Shown piece by piece: positions 1-7,326 of a DNA stretch of 56,439 nt (the stretch's first letter is position 1; each line of letters starts with the position of its first letter). The notes beneath the pieces were generated by a model that had not been told where the DNA came from, did no database searches, and saw only the letters and a list, made by a program, of their open reading frames with translations. Source of the stretch: CAYVAR01 sp964449675 (GTDB lineage: Bacteria > Patescibacteriota > Microgenomatia > UBA10105 > UBA927); NCBI GenBank assembly GCA_964449675.1, contig CAYVAR010000005.1, positions 1 to 56,439 of the forward strand, in the 5' to 3' direction. A program made the translations under genes and the position numbers.

Positions 1-762
1 TGCAGTGACTCCATATTGTTTCGCCATAGTCTCATCCGGGGCACCGGCCATAGATACAAGTATTCCCACTTTTTTGAGTACGCTAAATGATGCACGAGTA
101 ACTTCTCCACCGACCGTGTCAAATACTGCATCATATTCTTTGAGTAAAGTATCAAATTTTTGTGATTTGTAATCAATGACTTGGTCTGCGCCAAGATTTT
201 TAACAAAATCTACTTCACCATTTCCGACAGTCGTTGTTACATACGCACCGTGGGATTTTGCAAGCTGAATCGCGATAGAACCAATTCCCCCTGCTCCACC
301 GTGAATAAGAATTTTTTGTCCTTTCAGTAACTTAATATGCTCTTCAATACCTTGTATAGCACTCACACCAACCAGGGGCAAAGACGCGGCAAGCGTACAA
401 TTAATTGATGTGGGTTTAAGCGCAGTCGTTCCCGCATTTGCGGCGACATATTCAGCAAGAGTCCCAGATCCACCTGATAAAATAAGTCCTTGTCCATACA
501 CTCGATCGCCTATCTTTAAATCCGTAACACCTTCCCCTATTTGCGTAATTTCCCCGGCAAAATCACCACCAAGCATTATGGGAAACGGAACTGGCATCAT
601 TTTTTGAAATAACCCTGCACAAAATTTAGCGTCAAAGGGATTTATGCTTGCCGCATGAACCTGAACAAGCACTTGTCCAGCCTTTAGAATTGGCATAGGT
701 GCATTCTCATTAATCTCTATAACCTCACTTCCACCGTACGTATGTATTTGCGCTGCTTTCAT
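1..762 (-). CDS. Zinc-type alcohol dehydrogenase / quinone oxidoreductase, partial
   Basis: The frame is open from an ATG at 762 to the window edge, giving 254 residues; the C-terminus lies outside. It begins MKAAQIHTYGGSEVIEI, then a GroES-like domain (GGDFAGEI near residue 65), then a Rossmann segment with the dinucleotide motif IHGGAGGIGSIAIQLAK. This pattern belongs to the medium-chain dehydrogenase/reductase family, quinone oxidoreductase branch, which usually uses NADPH and runs about 310-330 residues. No structural zinc-binding cysteine cluster is seen, as expected for that branch. The substrate is unknown. An operator-like repeat (767-789) lies just upstream. Confidence 0.85.
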   Translation of the reverse strand, partial: MKAAQIHTYGGSEVIEINENAPMPILKAGQVLVQVHAASINPFDAKFCAGLFQKMMPVPFPIMLGGDFAGEITQIGEGVTDLKIGDRVYGQGLILSGGSGTLAEYVAANAGTTALKPTSINCTLAASLPLVGVSAIQGIEEHIKLLKGQKILIHGGAGGIGSIAIQLAKSHGAYVTTTVGNGEVDFVKNLGADQVIDYKSQKFDTLLKEYDAVFDTVGGEVTRASFSVLKKVGILVSMAGAPDETMAKQYGVTA

Positions 763-766
763 AGAA

Positions 767-789
767 ACTATACGTAGTATAGTACTACA
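767..789. promoter_or_regulatory. Palindromic operator-like motif upstream of the oxidoreductase
   Basis: The plus strand reads ACTATACGTAGTATAGT followed by ACTAC, a near-perfect palindrome directly upstream of the ATG at 762. Its reverse complement shares AGTACTAT with two copies near 24278 and 24357 upstream of the GNAT gene. It could be an operator, or part of a -10 region (TATACT/TATAGT). Nothing else is evident between 763 and 848. Confidence 0.4.
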
Positions 790-848
790 CTCTTATAGAA
801 ATACATACATAGAATTTCTCAAATTGATCGCGTGATACAAAAAGGGGT

Positions 849-1549
849 TCAACCCTTAATTCCATTTGTCATAAAACGAAGGTCTCCGTTGATTGCTTCA
901 ATATAGCCTGCGACAGGATTGGCAAAGTGAGATCCAATAATGAGGGTATCGGTGTTTTGGACTTCTTTCAAAAACTTCTTGCGGGTTTGGACTGCCTGAT
1001 CCGGGTATGAATCTGCTAAAGTCGTCCACTCCGGGTGGGCTATCTGGCACGGGTGATGCATCACGTCACCTGAAATAATCGCTTTCTCCCCTTTTTTGGT
1101 TTTTTGATCCAGTAATCGTATTCTTCTTTTGAAAACAGATACTTGGCATGGGGAAATGTTGGTACCCACGCACCATCATCACGTTTCGTATTCCACCCAA
1201 CATGGTCAAAATGAAGGTGTGTACAGACGATCACATCTATATCCTCGGGCGAGAGATCGTTAAGAAAATCTGTCTTAAGATTCCCCCATGTGGGAACAGT
1301 AGGCCGACTCTTACCGTTGCCATTACAGGTATCGATTAAAATATTTTCTCCGCTAGAACGAATAAGAAAGCTTTGTACTTGAGCATTGAGACCACCGTTC
1401 TCATCGACAAAATGGGGTCTCAGCCACGGAATATTTAGTATATTTTCCGGAGTGGCTCGGGGGATAAACGTGGGAAAAAGCTTATTATCCACCATCTCCA
1501 CGAGTTGAGTTATTTCAACATCACCAATGATCCATCGAAGAGGGTTCAT
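849..1549 (-). pseudogene. Metallo-beta-lactamase-fold hydrolase, internal deletion and frameshift
   Basis: Two adjacent frames carry two parts of one protein. The first (1549 down to about 1100) begins MNPLRWIIGDVEITQLVEM and contains the metal-binding motif THLHFDHVGW. The second (about 1100 down to 849) contains ISGDVMHHPCQIAHPEW, the typical third metal-ligand region, and ends near SHFANPVAGYIEAING. Family members have roughly 60-75 residues between KEEYDYW and ISGDV, including a TPGHTPGH motif. That stretch is missing here, and the frame changes at an A/G-rich run around 1085-1110. The gene therefore looks deleted and frameshifted, unless the assembly has collapsed here. Intact relatives hydrolyse lactones or related esters. 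Confidence 0.75.
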
Positions 1550-1703
1550 AATTTATCGAAACAGCGAAAACTTGCATCTCCTCACTCTTCCCTACTTTCC
1601 CAGCCAACCCTGCCGTCATATGCCCCAACGCATTCATAATCCTGCCATACTCAATCTTTTTATTAAGGACGGCAACAAAACGATGCCCATTCTCATCCGG
1701 CAT
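1521..1703 (-). pseudogene. DUF2000-family N-terminal fragment
   Basis: From an ATG at 1703 the frame encodes about 60 residues with the segment FVAVLNKKIEYGRIMNALGHMTAGLAG. This resembles the N-terminus of DUF2000 proteins, which are usually around 130-140 residues. The frame stops at 1521, already inside the start of the neighbouring metallo-hydrolase (ATG at 1549), so the C-terminal half is missing. It lies 13 bases after the end of the HAD gene, probably in the same transcript. Either it is a truncated remnant or a very short protein; I favour remnant, because the next gene is also damaged. Confidence 0.5.
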
Positions 1704-1716
1704 CTTGTCCCAATAC

Positions 1717-2379
1717 TCAAGGAGCGATTGTATCACGGGATACGATGGTAAGAACATCCTGCATGGTTTCAGCAACAACATTTGCGCCTTCCTGCGCGTA
1801 CCCATGCGGTAAGTGCTCGCGGTAGCCGATGGTGAAAAAGCTCGCTGCTTTGGCGGATGCTATACCTGGATTGGAATCTTCAAGTGCGACACTGGCCTTT
1901 GGAGATGCGCCAAGTTCTTTGAGGAGAAACTGGTAGCCATCCGGCGCGGGCTTGGGGCGTAGCTCTTTGTGCTCATTGAGGGAAAGCACGGCGGCAAGCT
2001 TATCCCGCCACGGCAAACGGACAAGCACTTGTTCTATCCAAAGCATCGGAGAAGCAGAAAGGAGCGCAAGCCGCCAATCGTGTGCCACGAGATAGTCAAT
2101 AAGCGCATCCGTCCCCGTTGAGATCGCGCACCGTGCATACACTCGCTTGGCCGCATCGTTGTACCGCAGGTAAAACGCAGCTTTGCTGATCCGGGCTCCC
2201 AGCTCTCGGGCTTTTTCGTATATACCGCCTACCGATATCCCGATGGTATCGCCGAAGCGACTCACAATCTCCTTCCCGAACATCTCCTCAAGCATCGTCG
2301 ACTCCTCTTCCAACCATATCTTCTCACTCGCCACCAACACCCCGTCCATGTCAAACACAAACAACCGCGTGGAGTTCAT
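1717..2379 (-). CDS. HAD-superfamily hydrolase, beta-phosphoglucomutase-like
   Basis: The 220-residue product starts MNSTRLFVFDMDGVLVASE, with the HAD nucleophile motif DMDGV (Asp at residues 10 and 12). A helical cap follows, then motif II (LLSASP), the motif III lysine in LRPKPAPDGYQ and motif IV in VALEDSNPGIASAKAA. The order and spacing match subfamily IA phosphatases and phosphoglucomutases. These act on small phosphorylated sugars or nucleotides in the cytoplasm; the actual substrate cannot be read. It ends 13 bases before the DUF2000 fragment. Confidence 0.85.
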   Translation of the reverse strand: MNSTRLFVFDMDGVLVASEKIWLEEESTMLEEMFGKEIVSRFGDTIGISVGGIYEKARELGARISKAAFYLRYNDAAKRVYARCAISTGTDALIDYLVAHDWRLALLSASPMLWIEQVLVRLPWRDKLAAVLSLNEHKELRPKPAPDGYQFLLKELGASPKASVALEDSNPGIASAKAASFFTIGYREHLPHGYAQEGANVVAETMQDVLTIVSRDTIAP

Positions 2380-2468
2380 GGAAGGAATTGTATCACGCCA
2401 TCAGTGTCGCAAAGTAATGTCATTGGTGTTGTCACCGACGCGCCATAGCCGCTTCGGACGACCGAGTG

Positions 2469-2486
2469 CCGCCTAAGCTTTAGCGG
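2469..2486. repeat. Short palindrome in the 2380-2579 spacer
   Basis: The spacer holds CCGCCTAAGCTTTAGCGG, an imperfect palindrome around AAGCTT, followed by GC-rich repeats of GAGCGCG. It resembles the palindromic insert in the rpsB leader (36185-36215), which also has an AAGCTT core. I see no gene in the spacer. ATACTTTATAGTATGTAGT at about 2521 partly resembles the AGTACTAT motif. Confidence 0.4.
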
Positions 2487-2579
2487 TGGAGCGCGGAGCG
2501 CGGTCGCAACGGAAATTACAATACTTTATAGTATGTAGTTGGACCGTCGGAAGAAGAAAATCTAGATCTGACCCCGATT

Positions 2580-3248
2580 TCAATGACCGGATATATTGTG
2601 CAAAAGATCGCTAACGATAGGGGTAAATTTCAGAAGTTCTGCTTCATATCTGTCAGCTTTTTGTGGAGGTGTAATACTCGCCCGCAGTGTTCCTTCGACC
2701 GTATAACGATAAACAGAAAGCGCAGATCCGAAGTGCAAGTGATCAGGACTGTCAAACCTCAAATATAAGTAATCCTGATGCTCGTTTGAGAGTGTAACCG
2801 GAGGCAATTGAGTAACAGAATTATGATAAGCAAACGGCTGGCTTACCAAAATCTGTTGTTTTTGAGTATCATAGATGGTATTAACTAACTGTATTTTCAG
2901 TTTATCTTGTAAACTCTGCAGCAGGCCGGCATCCAAAATCAATCCTGTTTCTTCAACAACTTCCCGAGTAACCGTGTCACCAATCGTCCAGTCTCCATCA
3001 CGTTTTCCTCCGGGAAATTCCCATAAATCAGGAAATTTCCCATCACTTGAACGTTTAAGGAAAAGCAAAAATAGTGTACCGGTCGGCTCAACAGTACTCT
3101 GTTCGTAAAAAAAAATAAGTGCAATCGGATAATCAACCACCGGCAATTCAATATGCAAGTGCTCATGAAAAATATAACTCATTAAGAGCTCTATATCGGA
3201 AAGTTTACCTAAAATCATTGACACGGCTGTCAATACCAAAAATTGCAT
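2580..3248 (-). CDS. NUDIX hydrolase
   Basis: The 222-residue protein has a NUDIX box near residues 100-125: GGKRDGDW, a seven-residue linker, then REVVEETGL. The consensus is G-x5-E-x7-REUxEExGU. The catalytic REVVEETG half is intact, but the first glutamate is replaced by tryptophan. Family enzymes hydrolyse nucleoside diphosphates linked to another moiety. The N-terminal 40 residues precede the conserved fold, and the true start could be a later methionine (MILGKLSD or MSYIFHEH). The gene is divergent from the regulator-like gene at 3271, with only 22 bases between them. Confidence 0.8.
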   Translation of the reverse strand: MQFLVLTAVSMILGKLSDIELLMSYIFHEHLHIELPVVDYPIALIFFYEQSTVEPTGTLFLLFLKRSSDGKFPDLWEFPGGKRDGDWTIGDTVTREVVEETGLILDAGLLQSLQDKLKIQLVNTIYDTQKQQILVSQPFAYHNSVTQLPPVTLSNEHQDYLYLRFDSPDHLHFGSALSVYRYTVEGTLRASITPPQKADRYEAELLKFTPIVSDLLHNISGH

Positions 3249-3270
3249 GTATGTGATACTATAAGCTAAT

Positions 3271-4422
3271 GTGACTTATCCACCAACGAAGCGAGTCAGT
3301 CATTATCTTCGCAAGTACTACACAAAAGTTCAGAATCGAATCGTGTTCTTAAATCACATGAATCTTAATCAAATGGCACTCGCAATGTGGGAAAAATTAG
3401 GATACAAAGATATCGATGCCAGCGTACTTTCGCGTTTCTTAAGTGGTGAAAGATTGTTGAATCTACAACAATTCAAAATATTTTGTCTTTTATTGGGAAT
3501 TAAGGAAACAGAGGAAAGAAATCTGCAAATTAACCTCAATCATGAAATTTTAAATAGATTTGGCCAAGGAGAAAATTTTGATGAATACCGTCATAACGCG
3601 TATATCGAAAAAGTCAGGCAAACAATTCAGTCAATTCAAATAACTCGCGCTCACGATACACCAATGTTGGCATATGAATGGGCGATGCTTCTTAACGACA
3701 ATCTTAACCAGCGCATAAAAATCACCCGAAATCAGAGCCGTCGTCGGGACTATTTCTTACTATTGGGAGAGCTACTGGTACAAATAAAAATATTACTACT
3801 TGAGGCATTCCCCTTCCACTTAAGCTCGGCAGAACTTCAAAATTTAGTGCCCAAATTCACTAAGATAGCAAAAGAACTAAATAGTACAGAGTATGCTGCC
3901 TATGCTCAAGCACTGCAAGGTAATATCTTTTTCAATAACCGAAATATCAGCAAAGGTATTTCATGTGATAGAAATGCAATAATGGGTATAACAAATAATG
4001 AGGAAAAGGGTTGGGTATTAGGTAGATTAGGTATTGAATATGCTCTTATGGGTGATCGGCGGAACGCTTTGAGAGTAAAGGGCCGATTACTGGAATTAGT
4101 TGGCAATACCCAGGATCGTGATGATCTGGTATGTATCAACATCAAATATGCTTCGCAGATTGACTGCCTCGCCGGAAACGAATCAAAATCAAGGGATATG
4201 CTCAATCATGCATGGAAAATTTTTTCAAATCGACTTCGAACACCCGGTACGTATATCCACATCCGTAAAATTCAGCTAAATCACTCCGAATTGTTATACG
4301 CAGAAAAATTCCATCACACCGCCAAACGCGAGTATATTCAAAACACAAAAACACTCTCGCGCATCTGCGGTTATACGTCCTATCTTGCTCCGGAAAATAG
4401 CTCAAAACCAGTCATCCTCTAA
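3271..4422 (+). CDS. Putative regulator: HTH-like N-terminus with helical repeats
   Basis: The frame starts at a GTG at 3271 and encodes 383 residues. The first 100 residues contain a segment (NQMALAMWEKLGYKDIDASVLSRFLSGE) that looks like a Cro/XRE-type helix-turn-helix. The rest is all-helical, with weak TPR-like spacing such as AAYAQALQGNIFFNNR and GWVLGRLGIEYALMGDR. This layout is seen in peptide- or ligand-responsive regulators, but no family match can be claimed from reading alone. It is divergent from the NUDIX gene, so it may control it. The composition is A/T-rich relative to neighbours. Confidence 0.5.
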   Translation: MTYPPTKRVSHYLRKYYTKVQNRIVFLNHMNLNQMALAMWEKLGYKDIDASVLSRFLSGERLLNLQQFKIFCLLLGIKETEERNLQINLNHEILNRFGQGENFDEYRHNAYIEKVRQTIQSIQITRAHDTPMLAYEWAMLLNDNLNQRIKITRNQSRRRDYFLLLGELLVQIKILLLEAFPFHLSSAELQNLVPKFTKIAKELNSTEYAAYAQALQGNIFFNNRNISKGISCDRNAIMGITNNEEKGWVLGRLGIEYALMGDRRNALRVKGRLLELVGNTQDRDDLVCINIKYASQIDCLAGNESKSRDMLNHAWKIFSNRLRTPGTYIHIRKIQLNHSELLYAEKFHHTAKREYIQNTKTLSRICGYTSYLAPENSSKPVIL

Positions 4423-4542
4423 TTGAATCGCTCTAGTGCTTGTGGGAAGAGAGGTGTTTACTGGAGAGGCGGATTTCGTCGTCGAGTGCAAGTGATAGTC
4501 ATCCTAACACTATTAGCTAAGTTAGCTAACCTTGTCAATTGG

Positions 4543-5007
4543 TTATTTCTCTAAAATCTTATAGGTGTAACGAAAGCCATGCGATTTGTGATGCTCTTGG
4601 GATAAAATCTTGGAATATTGTGAATAGTCGGGGAAAAATGTGTCAGCATCCGCAGACGCGTCAACCACTGTCAAGTACAACCGGTCGGATCGATCAATTG
4701 CCTGGACAAAAACTATTCCGCCACCGATCACGAATATCTCCTCACACCCCTTCTCTTGTTTGGCTTTTTCGATTGCCTCAGGCAGAGACTTCGCACGCGT
4801 AACACCGACTAGCATATGGGAAGAGATAACAATATTTGCCCGGCCGGCAAGTGGATGACCAATGGACTCAAATGTTTTCCTCCCCATGATCACCGGATGN
4901 NNNNNNNNNNNNNNNNNNNNNNNNNNNNNNNNNNNNNNNNNNNNNNNNNNNNNNNNNNNNNNNNNNNNNNNNNNNNNNNNNNNNNNNNNNNNNNNNNNNT
5001 TTACCAT
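4543..5007 (-). CDS. folA: Dihydrofolate reductase, interrupted by an assembly gap
   Basis: The visible part (4899 down to 4543) begins HPVIMGRKTFESIGHPLAGR, the conserved DHFR motif, followed by VIGGGIVF (NADPH-binding glycine motif) and the C-terminal RYTYKILEK. The N-terminal region falls in 100 N at 4900-4999. An ATG at 5007 is in frame if the gap length is real, giving 36 residues before HPVIMG, close to the usual spacing. The enzyme reduces dihydrofolate to tetrahydrofolate. It follows thyA by about 50 bases of A/T repeat on the same strand, the classic thyA-folA pairing. Confidence 0.9.
   Translation of the reverse strand: MVXXXXXXXXXXXXXXXXXXXXXXXXXXXXXXXXXXHPVIMGRKTFESIGHPLAGRANIVISSHMLVGVTRAKSLPEAIEKAKQEKGCEEIFVIGGGIVFVQAIDRSDRLYLTVVDASADADTFFPDYSQYSKILSQEHHKSHGFRYTYKILEK
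4900..4999. other. Assembly gap (100 N)
   Basis: Scaffold gap of exactly 100 N inside folA. The true length is unknown. Confidence 1.
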
Positions 5008-5058
5008 GCTAAATTCTAAATTTAATTTTGAATTCTACATTCATAATTCTGAATTATT
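5008..5058. repeat. A/T-rich repeat between folA and thyA
   Basis: Reiterations of TTCTAAATTTAA, GAATTCTACATT and AATTCTGAATT fill the spacer. A matching inverted block lies on the other side of thyA at 6040-6112 (TTTAGAATTCAGAATTT, AATTTAGAATCTAGAATT). thyA is thus bracketed by copies of one repeat family. Confidence 0.55.
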
Positions 5059-6039
5059 TTAGAAGCCACCGACGACAGTAATGTCTCCTTTAATAGGTGG
5101 ATACGGATCGTAGTTTTCGACAGTAAAATCTTCAAAAACAAAATCGTCAATCTTCTTTTTCTTCGGATTAATTCTCATCGTCGGAAATGGTCGTGGCGTA
5201 CGGGACAACTGCTCTTTGCACTGATTGAAATGATTTTCGTAAATATGGACGTCCCCAAAGATATGTACAAAGTCGCCGGGCTTATATCCCGTCACCTGCG
5301 CAAGCATGAGTGTCAATAGCGCATACGATGCGATATTAAATGGCACACCCAAAAATAAATCCGCACTTCTCTGATACAGAAGAAGGGACAATTTATCACC
5401 GGTAATGTTAATGTGATACATCGTGTGACACGGAGCAATCACCATAGAAGCGCTGTGGCTCCCGCTCATTTCATATATACATCCGGCGTTCCATGCGCTT
5501 ATGACGTAATGCTTTTTCATCGGATATTTTTTGATTTTCTCTATCGCCCATCCCAGTTGATCAACCGTTCGCTTCTGACTCACAGGCCATTTACGCCACT
5601 GCACGCCGTAAACTGGTCCCAGTTCTGCCCATTTCTTGAGGAATATAGGATCGATTTTTACTTTTTCAATAAACGCCTCAAATGTCATCTTGCTGGCTTT
5701 TTTTTCGTTAACCGCCCACTGGTATTTTTTATACGCCCACTCATCCCAGATGTGGACATTGTTATCAATCAAGTATTTAATATTGCTACTGCCGGACAGA
5801 AACCAGATGAGTTCGTGAATAATGCCACGCACGAATACCTTTTTTGTCGTAAGGAGCGGAAATCCTTGTGACAGATCATATCGACAGATCCGTCCAAAAA
5901 CGCTCTTGAGCTTAATTCCGGTTGAGTGACTCACTTTCCATTGTCCATGTTCCATGATGTCCTGCATAAGATCGAGGTACTGATATTCGGGATGCACTTG
6001 ACCACTCATTTTTCTTTTATCCATATCTATGTATTTCAT
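5059..6039 (-). CDS. thyA: Thymidylate synthase
   Basis: The 326-residue protein contains the catalytic cysteine in APCHTMYHINI, the adjoining RSADLFLGVPFNIASY (phosphate-binding arginine and folate contacts), and FGDVHIYENH near the C-terminus. It methylates dUMP to dTMP with 5,10-methylene-THF, producing dihydrofolate for folA next door. It is longer than the 264-residue E. coli enzyme, mainly through a loop around residues 115-165, as in many ThyA of about 310-320 residues. The start at MKYIDMDKRKMS fits the conserved YLDLMQDIMEHG region. It belongs to the folate group with the cyclo-ligase upstream. Confidence 0.95.
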   Translation of the reverse strand: MKYIDMDKRKMSGQVHPEYQYLDLMQDIMEHGQWKVSHSTGIKLKSVFGRICRYDLSQGFPLLTTKKVFVRGIIHELIWFLSGSSNIKYLIDNNVHIWDEWAYKKYQWAVNEKKASKMTFEAFIEKVKIDPIFLKKWAELGPVYGVQWRKWPVSQKRTVDQLGWAIEKIKKYPMKKHYVISAWNAGCIYEMSGSHSASMVIAPCHTMYHINITGDKLSLLLYQRSADLFLGVPFNIASYALLTLMLAQVTGYKPGDFVHIFGDVHIYENHFNQCKEQLSRTPRPFPTMRINPKKKKIDDFVFEDFTVENYDPYPPIKGDITVVGGF

Positions 6040-6110
6040 TTAGAATTCAGAATTTATAATTATGAATTAAATTTAGAATCTAGAATTATATGTCGAAAAA
6101 ATTCTAAATG
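6040..6110. repeat. A/T-rich repeat upstream of thyA
   Basis: Repeats of AATTTAGAATTC-type units, partly inverted relative to 5008-5058. No other feature is seen in this spacer. Confidence 0.5.
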
Positions 6111-6668
6111 CTAAATTTCTAACACCTCTTTTTCAGAAATAACCACATCCATCGGTATATCATATTTTTTATGCGGTAGTCTAGGGACAATCTGAAAAGA
6201 ATAAGAAAGTGCGATTTTAGTAGCTTTTACACCTTGGAGTAACCGATCATAGTACCCTTTTCCCCTTCCCAATCTAAATCCATACCGATCAAATGCAACA
6301 CCAGGGACAATAAATACGTCAACAGAGGAAGAGTCTCTCGTTGGACATGCGAGTTTGGCCTCAAGGATGCCATATGCTCCTTCTACAAGATCGTCTCTTT
6401 GCCCAACTTCGCAAAGGACGAGCTGGCTCCCTGATACTCTCGGAACAACAAACGATTTATTTTCGCGGAGCAATTTCCTTGTATCAACTTCATCGGGAGT
6501 AGAAATGTAAAGACAAATGGTTTCAGCCTTTTGCCACTCGGATCGCGCAAGGAGAGTACTGTGTATTATTCTATGAGCAAACACTCTTTTTTTCCAGCGG
6601 AGAGACCTTCTTTTTTCAATCATCCGCTGCCCAAGCGCGTATGGAGTAGATTGATCATCCAAGCTCAT
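6111..6668 (-). CDS. 5-formyltetrahydrofolate cyclo-ligase
   Basis: The 185-residue product carries the family signature VPGVAFDRYGFRLGRGKGYYDRLL near residues 120-145, with the nucleotide/phosphate-binding GRGKGYYD. Typical length is 180-200 residues. The enzyme converts 5-formyl-THF to 5,10-methenyl-THF using ATP, returning folate to the pool used by thyA immediately downstream. The N-terminus (LRWKKRVFAHRII) matches the usual Lys/Arg-rich ATP-binding helix. The start at 6668 is the only good ATG before it; the divergent membrane-protein gene starts at 6736. Confidence 0.92.
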   Translation of the reverse strand: MSLDDQSTPYALGQRMIEKRRSLRWKKRVFAHRIIHSTLLARSEWQKAETICLYISTPDEVDTRKLLRENKSFVVPRVSGSQLVLCEVGQRDDLVEGAYGILEAKLACPTRDSSSVDVFIVPGVAFDRYGFRLGRGKGYYDRLLQGVKATKIALSYSFQIVPRLPHKKYDIPMDVVISEKEVLEI

Positions 6669-6735
6669 CTACTTTCATGATACTCATTATCACAAGGAGC
6701 GCAAGTCCTGTTACTTTGCTATACTTATATATATC

Positions 6736-7323
6736 ATGGCTTCCCGTCACCGAAAGCATAAAAAGCATGCTGCCCTCAGCAGTCATATCGGGAAAAACAT
6801 CACGATCGTTACCCTCGGTTTCGTCATTGCCTATGTACTATCAAAAAACGATCTATTCCATGAATTTCTGTTGCATCTCGGAAGTCTTGGTTATATCGGA
6901 GCATTCATCGGAGGCATGCTTTTTGTGTCCACATTCACGGTAGCAACGGGGGCGCTTATTCTTTTGGTACTTGCCGAAGGGTTTTCACCGATTGAGATTG
7001 GTGTCGTTGCTGGAATGGGAGCTGTTCTTGGGGATATAACCATATTTCATATCATTAAAGACACTCTCCAACAAGATATTACATATATCTACAATCACTT
7101 TGGTGGCAGACATCTCTCTCATGTCCTGCATACCAAATATTTCCACTGGACGCTCCCAGTCATCGGAGCGCTCATCATCGCCTCGCCGCTTCCCGATGAG
7201 CTAGGCGTGGGACTTATGGGGATTTCAAAGATGAGTACACTGCGATTTCTCATCGTGTCATTTATTCTTAATGCGATGGGAATTTTTCTCATCGTTTCCG
7301 CTTCAACTATTATCAAACCCTAG
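6736..7323 (+). CDS. DedA/VTT-like membrane protein
   Basis: The 195-residue protein is strongly hydrophobic after a basic N-terminus (MASRHRKHKKH). It has about five membrane segments and a re-entrant-like motif SPLPDELGVGLMGIS near residue 155, similar to the PxPxEL/G pattern of DedA (SNARE-associated/VTT) proteins. Those are scramblases or transporters affecting lipid carriers and membrane potential. It ends three bases before the P-type ATPase start, so the two are co-transcribed. A TATACT box (6720-6725) lies just upstream. The family call is moderate because the protein is small and divergent. Confidence 0.55.
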   Translation: MASRHRKHKKHAALSSHIGKNITIVTLGFVIAYVLSKNDLFHEFLLHLGSLGYIGAFIGGMLFVSTFTVATGALILLVLAEGFSPIEIGVVAGMGAVLGDITIFHIIKDTLQQDITYIYNHFGGRHLSHVLHTKYFHWTLPVIGALIIASPLPDELGVGLMGISKMSTLRFLIVSFILNAMGIFLIVSASTIIKP

Positions 7324-7326
7324 TGT

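Noticed and set aside
849..1169. A separate small gene encoding a 106-residue protein
   Set aside because: Its sequence is the C-terminal part of the metallo-beta-lactamase protein in the neighbouring frame.
5413..5871. Plus-strand frame of 152 codons
   Set aside because: It is the antisense shadow of thyA.
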